Positions 48,222 to 59,768 of a stretch of 64,000 bases of DNA are shown in pieces. A model generated the notes under the pieces. That model saw only the letters and a list, made by a program, of their open reading frames with translations. It searched no databases and had not been told where the DNA came from. The number at the start of each line of letters is the position of its first letter. Positions within the stretch are counted from its first letter, which is position 1. The DNA comes from Paraspadella gotoi (lineage: Eukaryota > Chaetognatha). The translations under genes were made by a program, and so were the position numbers. The stretch is from NCBI GenBank assembly GCA_051294375.1, contig CM119267.1, positions 9,853,458-9,917,457 of the forward strand, written 5' to 3'.

Positions 48222-50624
48222 TCAATCATGCATCTGAATCATATTGTGCTTACAAACGCAGCATAACTTTGAGGGTCCAGCCTCGCTCAAATTGTCGACG
48301 CGATCGACGTCTTTATTTCCACAGTTGGTGCACATGAGGATCTTCAGTCCGGGCAAAGGCACGTTGTGAGCGACAACGAGGTGACGTTGTGTAGGTGTCA
48401 GCGATTCGAATTCCTTCGCGCAGTAACTGCAACGGTAACGCTCCTTCTTTTCACCAGATGACGAGCATTTGTTCACATGAACCATGAGTTGAGAGTTGAG
48501 GACCGTCTTCTGGTTGAGAAAGCGATTAAGCTTCGCTTTAGCAGCCGGTCGTTTCTCATCGCTGTCCACGGCCGTTTCCACGAGCGTTTTGTCCGGCAAA
48601 GGGGCTTTGATGACCAAACTGCTCTGTGAAGAAACACCAGGCGATCTACGCGAATCCGTCTCGAGCACGGAACTTGTGATTGCGCTGTCCTCTATGCCGA
48701 ACTGTTTCGTGAGAATTTCCCTGTCAATTACTTTCTTATGTTTCTCGGCGAGGTGTTGACAGAGTTTGATCCATTGCTCGATCTTCGTTCGTCCGGTGAC
48801 GGCTTCGTTACAAATGATGCAATTCATGTACGGTTTGTTAAGCGGAGGGTCTTTGCCCGAAAACTGCGTCGACAGCATGGCGGTGAATTCCTTGGTCGAC
48901 TGTGGTTGAGTCGTGGAAAGTGGCTTGAAGCTCGAAGATATAGAACCCTTTTTCGAATTGGTTCCCGAGGCGTTTATCGTTTTAATAGATTTTTTAATGG
49001 AAGAACAAGGAAGGGATTTCACTTGAGTTTTTTTCAGGTTGGTACAAAATGAGTCTGGCGAGTAAAAGGAATTATCACTAGCGTTATTGTTAATAGTGCT
49101 GTTATTATTGTTAGTATTGTTGTCGGTGTTTAGGTTTGCGCTTGGACGACAAGGGGTCTCTAACAAATCAAAGAATTCGTCGCCGAATGGAAGCGAATCC
49201 AATTCGATCGCGCTTAATCCTCCGGACGAAAGAAACTCGGTCTTCAAACCTACTTCGCAGTCTTTGTCAAGATGAGGATTAGGAGTAGAAATATTCCCGT
49301 CGACGGCGCCACCAATTTCCGAATTTCCCGCTCGTGTCGATTCAATCGGGCTAGGAAAGGTCTCCACATCGCGACCAACGTTCAAAACGGCCAATTGGTC
49401 ATTATCCAAAGCAGTCGCAGTGAATTCGGCGCAAATATTGGAAAGATCTGCGAGAACACCCTCGACGTTGAAGAGAGACTCGGCGTCGCCGGCCACCTCG
49501 AAGTCCGTGTCCAGCACGCGTTGACTGTAATTCTTTAATCCCTCCAACTCGAGCTTGACAGCGACGGCCTTGACGTCGACGGCATTGTGGACATGGATTT
49601 TGTCTTTGGCCAAAGTGCCGTACATGAAATCGAGGGCGATGACGAAGGCATCGAAGGTGAAGCCAAAATCTAAACGGAGGCCGTAGGACGAGGAATTGGC
49701 GCATTTATCGAAAATCCCCTTGAGAAAAGAGCTTCTTGCCGAGAGGACGATTTTGTGAGCGAAGACTTTGCGCTCTTCGACGACGAGAAAAACGTCCGTG
49801 AGGAACTCTTGCTCCCGATACGATCTTAGTTGGGCAAAAAAGCGGACGTCCTCTTCGCTTTTTTCCACCGGAAATGGAGAGAGAAAGTCCATGCTCGACG
49901 CTTGCCTTCGAGGCGTCTCGAGACTTTCCGTTGGTAGACGGGTAGAGCTCTTGGTTAATCGATTATCGTATACGGCAACGGGATCAGTGTTTACGGCGGC
50001 GTTTTTAGTAGAGTTTTCGACGAAAGCGTGTTGTTTACTGTAAGTGTAAAAGCCTCCCAGCGAACCGTTGCAAACGGAAAACGGTTGGATAGGAGAAGCG
50101 CTTTGCGCATCGTCCATTCGACTTTCCGAGTCGGCGGTCGCTATCGAGGAGTCCGCCGAAGGGCGCCCTCCGAGGCCGTTGTCTTCCGACGCGATTGAAT
50201 GCTCACTGGGAGAGGTTGACATTTCATGGAGATCGAACGTCGAAGGAGATTTCGGAGGAGGTGACGTGGCGACGGGCGCCGGAGAGAAACGAGACGTTGC
50301 GTAAGTGGGCAAAGAGGTTGGCGACGCTGTCACGTTTTTCTTTGTCTTGAGTCGGAGCTGCTCGCGGCGCCAACTCTTTCGAAAATCCTTTCGCACGAAA
50401 CCTTGTTTTTGGTAGGAAGTGGGATATTCCGAGCAGTAGTGCCTCTTGTTAGACCGGTGCTTGTTGAGAGAAGCCATGTCACGAATGGGCACCATGCAGA
50501 CGGCACAGAACACCGGGAAACGTTTCGGAATGACATAACCATTCTCAGGCATTAATGTGGGGCGTGGGGTCAAAGCCAGCCCCTGAGCGAGAAGTTGTGG
50601 AGGCGAAGGAATAAGAGTTTCCAT
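48222..50624 (-). CDS. BTB domain zinc-finger protein, 800 aa
   Basis: Probable nuclear transcription regulator; no ortholog recognised. It is a single exon starting METLIPSPPQLLAQ. An N-terminal C2H2 finger (FCAVCMVPIRD ... HRSNKRHYC, about residues 38-65) is followed by a basic stretch and a long Ser/Pro-rich region. A BTB/POZ domain lies at about residues 268-370 (LTDVFLVVEERKVFAHKIVL, then SFLKGIF). Acidic and Asn-rich linkers follow. The C-terminal part has CIICNEAVTGR ... HLAEKH, a C2H2 finger YRCSYCAKEFE ... HLVVAH, and a CTNCGN ... CCVCKHN paired-cysteine motif. Fingers on both sides of a central BTB is not the usual order of animal BTB-ZF proteins, where BTB is N-terminal. Confidence 0.8.
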   Translation of the reverse strand: METLIPSPPQLLAQGLALTPRPTLMPENGYVIPKRFPVFCAVCMVPIRDMASLNKHRSNKRHYCSEYPTSYQKQGFVRKDFRKSWRREQLRLKTKKNVTASPTSLPTYATSRFSPAPVATSPPPKSPSTFDLHEMSTSPSEHSIASEDNGLGGRPSADSSIATADSESRMDDAQSASPIQPFSVCNGSLGGFYTYSKQHAFVENSTKNAAVNTDPVAVYDNRLTKSSTRLPTESLETPRRQASSMDFLSPFPVEKSEEDVRFFAQLRSYREQEFLTDVFLVVEERKVFAHKIVLSARSSFLKGIFDKCANSSSYGLRLDFGFTFDAFVIALDFMYGTLAKDKIHVHNAVDVKAVAVKLELEGLKNYSQRVLDTDFEVAGDAESLFNVEGVLADLSNICAEFTATALDNDQLAVLNVGRDVETFPSPIESTRAGNSEIGGAVDGNISTPNPHLDKDCEVGLKTEFLSSGGLSAIELDSLPFGDEFFDLLETPCRPSANLNTDNNTNNNNSTINNNASDNSFYSPDSFCTNLKKTQVKSLPCSSIKKSIKTINASGTNSKKGSISSSFKPLSTTQPQSTKEFTAMLSTQFSGKDPPLNKPYMNCIICNEAVTGRTKIEQWIKLCQHLAEKHKKVIDREILTKQFGIEDSAITSSVLETDSRRSPGVSSQSSLVIKAPLPDKTLVETAVDSDEKRPAAKAKLNRFLNQKTVLNSQLMVHVNKCSSSGEKKERYRCSYCAKEFESLTPTQRHLVVAHNVPLPGLKILMCTNCGNKDVDRVDNLSEAGPSKLCCVCKHNMIQMHD

Positions 50625-50999
50625 AGTAATAAAATGTTTTCGGCAGAAAACGATCCGAGGTCATCTAATCATCGTCTGTAAAAGATTCGTAGAAGTAATA
50701 AAATTTAGCCAAGAGAAAACAAAGCTTCTTTTTGAAGAATAATTCGAATATATTTGGAAGTGAATATAAACTGATTGCTATATGACAACTCTGAAGCACC
50801 AATAACAAAATAAAATTCAACAAATATTTGTCTAGAATATTTGGCATAACTTATGCAATTATTAACTGTGAAGTTCGTGACTGACTAGTAGAACAACTTT
50901 AAACGTCTCGGATTATATTTTAAAGGTATATGCTGTCGAGGGTATATATGCTTAGGATCATTTCGTGATCGGTATAAATGCTCTAAAATAAAAATCGCT
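50625..50999. other. Intergenic gap, PAQR gene to BTB gene
   Basis: 375 bp of AT-rich DNA between the PAQR stop and the BTB gene start. A short reading frame in it has no family signature. A CTTTTACAG acceptor-like site lies about 65 bases before the BTB ATG, so a 5' UTR intron or leader site is possible. Confidence 0.5.
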
Positions 51000-53089
51000 T
51001 TATCCGCTTTTCAATTTCAGATCTTTCGAATCAGAATGAGATTCTCTTCCTTGAATTTTCTTCTTCATGATGCGAGAAAAATAAAAAATTGCCATCAGTT
51101 GAAGAGACAAGGTCACTATGAGAGGATATATAGCGAAAACCGCATTATAGGCATGGCGCTTTACTGAAAAAAAAAAAGATAATTTATTGCTGATAAAGCA
51201 ATTGACATCAAAAATTAATTTTTCTCATACAATACCAAGTGTTGAACGATCTATATTCTTGAGATCAATAATTATTCCCGAAAACTGATTTAGCGTAGTA
51301 AATATGATGAAGAGATGAAAAATCTGATGTGAATGTCCTAAAAACATCACAAATTAAATAAAACATATAATACTAAAATATTTAAGTTTAAAAAAAAATT
51401 ACTGACCTAAAATGTCAAATTTGCCAGGAAAAAGAGATTGCGGAAGTTGCGTGACGTATACAATCCCACCAATAACAAAACAAATAATCTGTCTGCAATG
51501 AAACGGAAGAGCTGGCGAATAAACTTCATCGCCTGCAAATCCATAACGCCAGAGTCTATACACGATTGGAAGGATGATCCAAAGGTACATCAATAAAATA
51601 GGCACAGCCTAATTAAATACGCTTTGTTACTGATTAGTGTATTTATACGAACCTAACTATCATCTCGCAAAGTGAAGATGTGAACTACAGAAGGCTTCAT
51701 ATTAGAAAATGATAAGCCGTTTTTTGAGCCGAGAATCGGTTCCGGAATAACTTCTGGACCAAATGATGTTGAAATTTTGTATATATGATCCATGTGAGAA
51801 TACAAATAGAACTATCGAGGTTAATTTCAATATTTGACCCCTAAGCCGAGATATGGGCCCCAATGGTCAAAATTTTTCCAATATTTGAATTTTGAACAGT
51901 TGCATTTACATTTATTCAGAGTGAAAACGTATTTATTACGAACAAAAAACTAGTTGACCTTAATTTTTATGTACTTAAACATCAGCGGTTCATGCTAGAT
52001 TTGGAATAAGAGAAAATTTGAAGTAAAATGATGAACCATGCCATCGATTATTTAACAAAAATACATCAATTTTACACGTAAAATGGTTTTCTTATGTGGT
52101 TAAGACATAAATGCAACTGATGCCGCAAATAAATTCATGAAATCTTTTTAAAAAATTTAGGCTTTTTTAAAATTTTAATAAATTTGATCGAGTAGTTTGT
52201 GTAGAAAAAAAAAGAAAAAACGGAGTATCATTTTGATCTTCTAATATGAAGCCTTCTGTAGGTCCTTCATTTCCAATATTTTACCTGCCAAAGGGCTCTG
52301 GACTTCGGGTAAGGCTTTTGAAACATAACCTTGGACAAACAATTTCCAACACAAGCGTAAATACCGGTGACGATACACCCAAAAATAAAAAACTTCCGTG
52401 AAATATCGTAAAATTCATCGCAACTGCAATATATGAAATGAAGAACACCACTCGCCATTCCGTAAAGGCCAATTCCTGTTTTGAGAATTCAAGTTTTGAG
52501 AAAGAAAGAAAATCGTCAGAACCACCGATCGACTCACCCGCGTAGTCAAGCATGAAAAAAAGGTAGTGAGAAAATTCGGAACGTGACTGAAACGTATGCG
52601 CCGTCGTCGAGAAGAAATACATCAAAAAAGTAGAACCAAGACCGCAGAGAAGAGGCCAAAACAGAGGGTCGTAGACGAGGGAGTAGCCTAGCCGAGAACG
52701 ATCAAATTTTACATTAAGTGTTAATATTGGCATATAATGTTAATTTTTAACACGCGTGCAATTAATTACCTTCTTCGCAAAAGCGAAAACCCGTAAATAC
52801 TACTAAAAACATCCCGACGAGGTGCGTCCACATATTGAGAGTTTCGTTGTGAGGTTGGAATAAAGAGGCAACGTAATACCACCAAGGCTGGTCTGGTAAA
52901 CGGAACCCAAGTACAATTCCATCTTCCTTTTTAAAATTTAAAAGGGATTCGTTAATATTATTTTACATTCAAATGAACCTCAAATCGAATCATCCTAATA
53001 TGAATAGTGAATACCTGAAAAACGGATGGAACTTCGATTCGGGACTTAGTGGCCGGAAAGATAGGCTTGACATTTCCAAAACAAATCAT
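51000..53089 (-). CDS. PAQR-family (membrane progestin receptor-like) seven-TM protein
   Basis: Integral membrane protein of the progestin and adipoQ receptor family. About seven exons start MICFGNVKPIFPATKSRIEV at 53089. The order is LGFRLPDQPWWYYVASLFQ and HNETLNMWTHLVGM (conserved N-terminal motif), STTAHTFQSRSEF with LDYAG (SxxxH and DxxG motifs), the IGLYGMASGVLHF and AVPILLMYLWIILPI TM segments, and FPGKFDILGHSHQIFHLF (HxxxH motif). It ends in KRHAYNAVFAIYPL and a basic tail at 51000. All putative metal-site motifs are present. Conservation around PGKFDILGHSHQ fits the mPR subgroup, but the exact paralog is not assigned. One intron (51611-52286) carries a MITE. Confidence 0.88.
51688..52258 (+). 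mobile_element. 571-bp TA-flanked MITE
   Basis: Terminal inverted repeats begin CAGAAGGCTTCATATTAGAA (20 bases identical at both ends) and then continue imperfectly to GCCGTTTTTT/CTCCGTTTTTT. TA lies directly outside each end. TA duplication and TIRs of this kind are typical of Tc1/mariner-related non-autonomous elements. No transposase is present. It lies in a PAQR intron. A truncated relative lies at 62640-63029. Confidence 0.85.
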
Positions 53090-54073
53090 AGTCAATATAT
53101 AGGTCAGAAGCAGCAATGAGACTAATAAAGTGATTCACAACCCCAAATTATCTCAAAAATTTCGATGAATATCATTTAAAACCAAATTAAACCCGAATAA
53201 ATATAATTCGGGACATAAAAACCTCAGTATATATGCATTTGTATCACCCTGGAGACTAAAAAATATACATAGTAACACTTGATAATAAAAGAATAGAAGG
53301 CAATCTTTGGCTAACATCAAAATAAAAAATCTTAAAAGTATAGTGATCTCGCCAGACTTTTTTATCAAAGAAAATTAAAGAAAAAACTAAAAAAAGCATA
53401 ATGATCATTGCTCAATATTTATCAAAAAAAAAAATCATAAATGATATGATGATAACGAATGATTGATGCGATGATAACAAATTATTGATTGATGCGATGA
53501 TAGCGAATTTTTGAATGATAACAAATTATTAATTTAATTAAACAAATTTAATAAATTTCATTTAATTGAAGAAACTGAATGATTAAATAACGGAGAGATG
53601 AAGAAAAAAAAAAGAGAACGAGGGGAAGAAAAAAAATGAGATAAAAACCAGTTTTGCGATAGTAAAATGTTAACATACGCGACTGCAATGCTTTTCTTAA
53701 TATAACGAATTTGATCCTGATAAATAATTTTTTTTTAATAAAAAACAAGAGAAAGAAAAAGAAAGAAGTCCAGCCGCTGCAGAGCTCAACTCGTTTTTTG
53801 AATCAGAAGAAGCAGCGATTAAGAAAAAAAAATATTAAAAAAAAGTTTTCTTATACTATATGCTAATTTGCATATTACAGTTAATCATATTGTAAAGGGA
53901 ATTTAAAAATATGAAGCATGTTATTTCAAAAGATTTTAAAGATGAAAAGCCATATTTAAATTTTTAACTTCCTACAAATACATACTTTGACAATACCGAC
54001 GACGACGTCACTAAGAAGCACAAGTAAACCTAAATCTCGCCCAAGGCGGGCATAGACTATTTAAAGGGCTTTT
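53090..54073. other. Intergenic region, LIG1 to PAQR gene
   Basis: About 1 kb of AT-rich DNA. It includes an imperfect tandem array near 53445-53535 (GATGATAACGAATGATTGATG units, related to 5285-5470). It also has a GA-rich tract with CCAGCCGCTGCAGAG near 53745-53785, which resembles the CT-rich cluster at 4600-4930 in reverse complement. No gene is seen. Confidence 0.6.
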
Positions 54074-57000
54074 TCATTCATAGTCCATGTCATCGTCGGC
54101 GGTATTTTCCGCGATCGGCGTGTTCTTGACGACCTCCTGGTTGCGATATAGCTGCGCAACTTGAGAGGCCGACGTCGCCTCTTCTGGTTTTTTGTCATCG
54201 CGAATTCGAATGAAGCGCGGGAACCGCAAAGAAATTCCTTTAGTCTGGTCCGCGATTCCGACGGCCGCTTTGTGAACAGGCGAAATGGACAAATCCGCGC
54301 ATTTTATCTCCCAAACCTTGAGACAAAAGGTTATTTTTGTGACAACATCTTTAGATAATTAACACTTATAAAAGTGCGATCCGAAAAAGGAGTAAGACTA
54401 CAGAGTGACGAGTCTAGACAAGTGTCTCCCATGATTATAACTAGGTAAATTAATAAAACTACGCAATCCGTAATAAAAAAGTATACAAACGTATACAAAC
54501 CTGAACTGGTTCGAACCAGTGATCAGGCTCCACGGAAGAGTCCCACGCATAATATGGTTTCGCTTTGTCGATCACGTGATCCTTGAAGAATTTGTGGTGG
54601 GCGTCAAGATCATCGTCCTTGAAGCCAGTCCCGATTTTGCAGATGGTCTGGAACTCTTCAGATTCTTCGTCATAGCAGGCCAACAGATATCCGCCATACT
54701 TGCCGGTTCGCTTTCCAGTGCCGATAAACCCACCGATCACGACAACGTCTAAAGTATCGCCAACGCCTTCTAAATAGTCCTTCTTCAGTTTGAGCCAGTT
54801 GTGCGAGCGCTTGGCGATTTCGTAAGTGGCTTCGACCTCGAGGGTCTTGACCATGAGACCCTCACAGGAGTCGCGAATGCTCTCCTCGAGAAATTCGGAA
54901 ATTTGATCGACATCGGTGGAGTCCATCGATTTGGCGAACATGAACTCCCCCTCGGAGACCTTGAAGTGCGATCGTAGCAGATCTCGTCGTCGCTGAAGAG
55001 GCTCGCGAACAAGGGATTCGCCGTTAAGGTACAGAAGATCGAAGGCGAAAACGCAAACCTTTTCGAAAATTGTTTAGATAATTTAAATGTTTTTTTTTTC
55101 GATGTTTAATTTTATTCAATAAGTATTTGACTATTTGTTAAGAATTTGTTATTAAATTGTTTGTTTTGGTAGGTTTACACTAAACAGCGAGTTCCTCAAT
55201 ACCTGGACGGTGATCTCCGATTCGTTGGCATCCTTTCGCTTCCGAGTGCTAAGCACCTGAAAGGGAAGAATCTTCTGCAAACTCTTGTCCCAAGCGACAG
55301 ATTCGGTGTCAAGGATGGCCGATTTGACCTTTCCTTCTTCTATGCATTTCTCCATCCGTGAGATGATGTCAGGGTATTTCGTGGTATTGTCCTCAGAGTT
55401 GCGGCTATAGATACGGACCCCGCCGCCCTCTAGGATGTGAATCTGCGCTCGTTCGCCATCGTACTTGTATTCGCAGGTGAACGAGCTCGTCTCGAAACGC
55501 TTAAGAACCTCAGCTATTCCCTTGGTGGGATGCGCCAGCATCGGTTTCATCGGCACCCCGGGTTGGATCTTGCAGAACTCTGGCAAACGCTCCAATCCGT
55601 GACGCAGCAAAACGGGAACGATGGCGTCGTAGCTCGGGCATTCGCAATAAGTAGTTTTTAGAACAAGCGCGTCCTCCTCCAATTTAGACTTCCAGCTTTC
55701 GGGGCCAACACCTTTGCCGGCGTCCACGATGGCTGGGGGATAAGTTTGACCGGGAGGCGTAGTGGTCGCCGCGTTGGACAGAGCTATTTAAAAGAGAGAA
55801 AAAAAATTATAACTCTCAGCGCCACCGCCATTTATTTTCCCAGTCTCTCTCACCAGTAAGCACGCTCTGTTCGGCAAGTCCGATCCTGAGCTTTCCACCC
55901 AAAGAGCGGATAAAGTACCGGGCTTCTGAGTGTCGACAAGCTACGAAAGTGGCCTTAATCTTGTCCATCTTTTTGTTCTGCGAAGCGTGGCCGGTCATCT
56001 CGGCTATCTCGCGGAGACGAGAAAAAACAACATCGATGGTCAATTTGGCCGGACGGAACATCATGCGCTGCGAAGAACGACTCGTTTCGGCGACCAGACC
56101 CAAATCGCCTGCAGACGTAGTTGAATTTTTTTTGTTGTAAATGATCGCCTCTTCTTGAAGGCATCCCGAATAGCTCGTTCACCTTTCTCTTGGGCGTCGG
56201 CCTTTATTTTGGCCACGCTTCGACCGGTGGCTCCAGCGACCGCCTTCATCAGGATGTTCTCGCCAATTCCGAGCTCCACTCCCTCGTAAGCCGGCGCCAA
56301 CTTGTTGAGGCAGAGATATAAGCATTTGACGAGGTCATTGGGACTCAGAATGATAACAGAGCGAAATAAATTCCTACATATGAAGATGTTATATAGATAT
56401 AATCGGAGTTGTAAGCGTTTAGAAAACTACATAGTTTTAACGAAAAAGATTGTAGGGACAATTGTAAAGACAATATTATTTTTTTTCAAAAAACCGAAGA
56501 TTTGACTTATGAAAGGACAAAAACCATGAATTCGTACAAGTACCTGAGTATCTCCATGATTTTGAGCCTTCCCGACGTTGCTTCGATGAGTTCAAAGGTT
56601 TTGGCCAATGCTATGTAAGGAATCTTTTCGTCGCGCCGCCAACAAGCGTCTTTGATAGGATGATAATTAGATTTGGCTGGGTAATAATCTTCCTCTTTGA
56701 CACCGCTCGGCTCGGATTCCGACCTTCCATCTCGATCCTCCGACGATTTAGAAACTTCCTTTTTCGGCTGAAAAAAAGGAACGGACGGCCTTTCTTTTCT
56801 ACCGGGCGTTACCTTCTCACATGATTCTTTTTCTTCAAGGTGTTTGTTATCCTTCCGGTCTTCTTCCCGGGAGAGCACCTTAACGTCTTTCGTCTCTTTC
56901 TCCGATTCCCGAACCGGACTTTCCATCTTAATATCCGACTCATTCCGACGCCCATTTTTTTCTTCGTCGTTTTCCCTTTTCTCCTCTTTCTTCGTTGCCA

Positions 57001-57975
57001 TTTCCTTTTCGTTCTCCGGCGTCTCTCCAACGCAGCTCCTCAAAATCACTTCATTTTCGTCATCCCCGACAATCTCAGAATTCGGTTCCGCCTACGGTAA
57101 TTATTAAAATCCTTCCTCGTTATTAAGGAATCCAGAGTTCAATATTATACAATATTGCATAGTGCATGTCGCATGATTCTCTTATTCTTCTCTCCCCTCA
57201 TTAAACAAAAAAAAATTTTCAGTAAAACTTATTTTTGTTAAACATAGGCTTGCATTTTTCAACTGATGTCTTCGGACAGACAAATAGACAAAAAAGATTT
57301 TCAGAGTCGAGTTTACACGCTTCTCAAAAAAATTTAACACCTAATCAAATACCTTTACTGTCGCCTTTTCAACGACATCGACTTTAGCTCTTTTGGCCAT
57401 CGGAGAACTGACAGAGTCTTCGTCTTCGCTGTCGCTCTCCTCTCGCAGAGGCTTCCATAGTGGGTGGCGCGCCGTCTTCCGCTTCGCGAGACCAGAATTT
57501 CCTATCTCGCGGAACCTCTCTTTCTTGACGCGCGTTTTTGCCGCGGGATTCCCTTTGGACCCTTCGTCGACACCGGCCTTGAAAAAGGCTTTCACCGTTG
57601 GCTGCCCTTTATCGGGCGAATCCTACGAGGAACGTTTCTCATAGGAATCGTCATAGACCTGAACACTATCTCGAGAGAAAAACGCGAACCGGAAGTTGGG
57701 CGACGTCGCTCACGTCGAGAATCGACGAGTTTTCGATTCGCGAGTCTGACGCTGGAACGTCTTCGTCATCGTCGCTGTCCACGATTCGACGCGCTCTCTT
57801 ATTTTTTACGCCTCCTGGGAGAATTTTTAGGTTTATGGATCACTAATTGAGTTTATACTACTTTGTGCTCACCTAGGTTTTCTTCTTTTTCTTTCGGTTC
57901 TCGGGGCTCATCCTTTGTGTCTTCAGACTTCTTTTTCGAGTTCCCAAAAAATGACAGAATTGTTTTTTGTGCCAT
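54074..57975 (-). CDS. LIG1: DNA ligase I (ATP-dependent)
   Basis: Nuclear ligase that seals Okazaki fragments and repair nicks. The start [10 protein letters not shown] is a canonical PCNA-binding PIP box, and a second PIP-like QPTVKAFF lies in exon 3. The disordered N-terminal half is followed by [20 protein letters not shown] (DNA-binding domain), [12 protein letters not shown] and GLAEQSVL. The adenylation site [13 protein letters not shown] contains the catalytic Lys. Then come [20 protein letters not shown]-like [33 protein letters not shown], and the OB-fold end [19 protein letters not shown]. About ten exons have introns mostly of 50-100 bp, and splice joins such as [15 protein letters not shown] are in frame. 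Roughly 900 aa, as in other animals. Complete. Confidence 0.95.
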
Positions 57976-58847
57976 TGTAAAAAAACAAAAAAAAAACAAT
58001 AGTTTTGGAGCTAATCGAAGTACAACTAGAAACAGACATCACATCTTTGCTTATAAAAATTAACAATTTAATACCTTAATATTCCTAAATCTCAGGTCAT
58101 AGTGATAAGTTCACATCGATGAAAATGATAAACACTAAACAGAACACTGATATACACGTCTCAACTTGACTAGACGTAATTTCCAAATCATATTCTGTTG
58201 TTCGATTTTTTACTCATAATTTCAACTTTCTTAACCATATTTCTCATTAAATAATTTGCACTTGTTCGTAACATTTCCTTAACTTTCGGTTCTTAATGTC
58301 ATATTAATATTTTCTACTTACTAGTATTCCGATTAAAAGAAGTACTATTTATGTAAAAACGCGGTTCTTCATAATGAACACACACTAATAGAACCTAAAA
58401 ATTATCCGAACCATAATAAATCGCCTCCCAACTTTTACAGTTACTCACTTCATTGCGTTAAACCAAAAGAATGAGAGAAATATTGTCTTGAATATTTTTT
58501 TAAATCTTTGTTCCGAATTCATACGTACAAGATCTTAATCTCAAAATTTACCCACCTGCCTTGTGAGCCTACAACTTTATTTTTCTCTTACGTACTTGTA
58601 TTTGTTACTTTAATGCAAATCACTAATAATGCAGAATATAATTTTAATATAATTTTATTTTTAAAATAGCAGACATGTTTCGAACGCGCATTTCGTTCTT
58701 CATCAGTGCTAAAAAAAATTGTTATTTCGTCTAATCGTTCTACCAACGAAAAGAAAGATTTACAAACAATTTTAATATAATATAATTTTAATCTTATAAG
58801 CTAAGAAGTTTAGATCAATAAATCACTATCACAATCTACGAGGGGGT
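57976..58847. other. Intergenic region, METTL18 to LIG1
   Basis: 872 bp of AT-rich sequence with no gene. It contains the best hammerhead-like motif of the window (58667-58711), near the METTL18 3' end. Confidence 0.6.
58667..58711 (-). ncRNA. Hammerhead-ribozyme-like motif, best copy
   Basis: Minus strand: stem I strand TAGCA, core CTGATGA, one extra A, stem II GAACG with loop AAATGCG closing on CGTTC, then GAA, a self-complementary ACATGT, the cleavage-type C, and TGCTA pairing perfectly with TAGCA. This is the layout of a type I hammerhead with a minimal stem III that could pair with a second molecule. The extra A after CTGATGA departs from the standard core. No function is demonstrated. 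It may mark a retroelement (Penelope-like or retrozyme-like) remnant. Confidence 0.5.
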
Positions 58848-59768
58848 TTAATTACGCCACGAAAGCCTGATTATGGCTCTTCTTAGACCGTTGTGCTCAG
58901 TCCACGACGTCTCTGTCTCAAGCTTTCCATTTTTCTTAACGAGTTCGATAAATGTATCCACGCCTCCTCCTACCCCAAAGTAATGTTCCTTGGCAGCGAC
59001 GAGGGCGACGCCATCTTGGGCCAAGAAATGAAGGACGGCATCTAAAAAATTTTCGTTTTCCTTTGGGTCGTAAATGGTTTCGGAGGAGAGGACGAGATCG
59101 AACTTGTCCTTCGAGTTTCGAATGAGTTCTCTCCAGTCGCCAGAATAAAAACGACATTTTTTTTCCGCGTCGCCTTCGTTGAGAACGACGTTGGGCATCG
59201 TGAATCCCCGAATCACTTCGACGTTGAAGTCCTGAAAGTGTGCCTCCAGTGCGCCGCCGCGACATAGCGCCCATATGCCGGGCAATCCTGCCCCGCAGCC
59301 GAGTTCGATAACGCGCTTACCCGTCCAGCCGAATGGCTTTAAATCGCAGGCAAGGTGCTTAACGAGATCCAGCGCGCACTCCCACACTTTTAAGCCACCC
59401 TCGTAAACTCGAGGAACCAAATCCGAGCCTCTGTCGGCGGCTTCGAGGAAACCGCCTCGAGGCTGTAAGTCTTCCGGCTCATCGACGTAAGCGCGGATGC
59501 GCGCTTCGACCAGGGCGGGATGGAGACATCGGAGTTCGATTGGTTCGTCATTTGTGTTTCGGCCGCAGTTGACCGTTTCGATCTCCGCATCGTTCAAAAT
59601 TTCTGGAAACATTTTCGCTAACTTAAATTCACGAAATTTACTCGCGGAACATTTGCTATCCTTCCGACGTTTAGCCTTTCGTTCAATAACGTTTTCATTG
59701 ACTTCTTGACTTTTGATTGTGTCTGGTTGTTTGTTATCAAAAATAAAGTTAAATGCAAACCCCGACAT
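58848..59768 (-). CDS. METTL18: METTL18-like protein-histidine methyltransferase
   Basis: SAM-dependent methyltransferase of the METTL18/Hpm1 family, which methylates a histidine of ribosomal protein uL3. Single exon, 306 aa from MSGFAFNFIFDN. That start aligns with the short FxFNF N-terminus of the family; an in-frame ATG at 59810 would add 14 residues. Hallmarks are YEGGLKVWECALDL, motif I VIELGCGAGLPGIWAL, HFQDFN, SGDWREL, SSETIYDP and KEHYFGVGGGVDTF. It ends 871 bp before LIG1 and starts 147 bp from the DUS2 stop. Confidence 0.92.
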   Translation of the reverse strand: MSGFAFNFIFDNKQPDTIKSQEVNENVIERKAKRRKDSKCSASKFREFKLAKMFPEILNDAEIETVNCGRNTNDEPIELRCLHPALVEARIRAYVDEPEDLQPRGGFLEAADRGSDLVPRVYEGGLKVWECALDLVKHLACDLKPFGWTGKRVIELGCGAGLPGIWALCRGGALEAHFQDFNVEVIRGFTMPNVVLNEGDAEKKCRFYSGDWRELIRNSKDKFDLVLSSETIYDPKENENFLDAVLHFLAQDGVALVAAKEHYFGVGGGVDTFIELVKKNGKLETETSWTEHNGLRRAIIRLSWRN

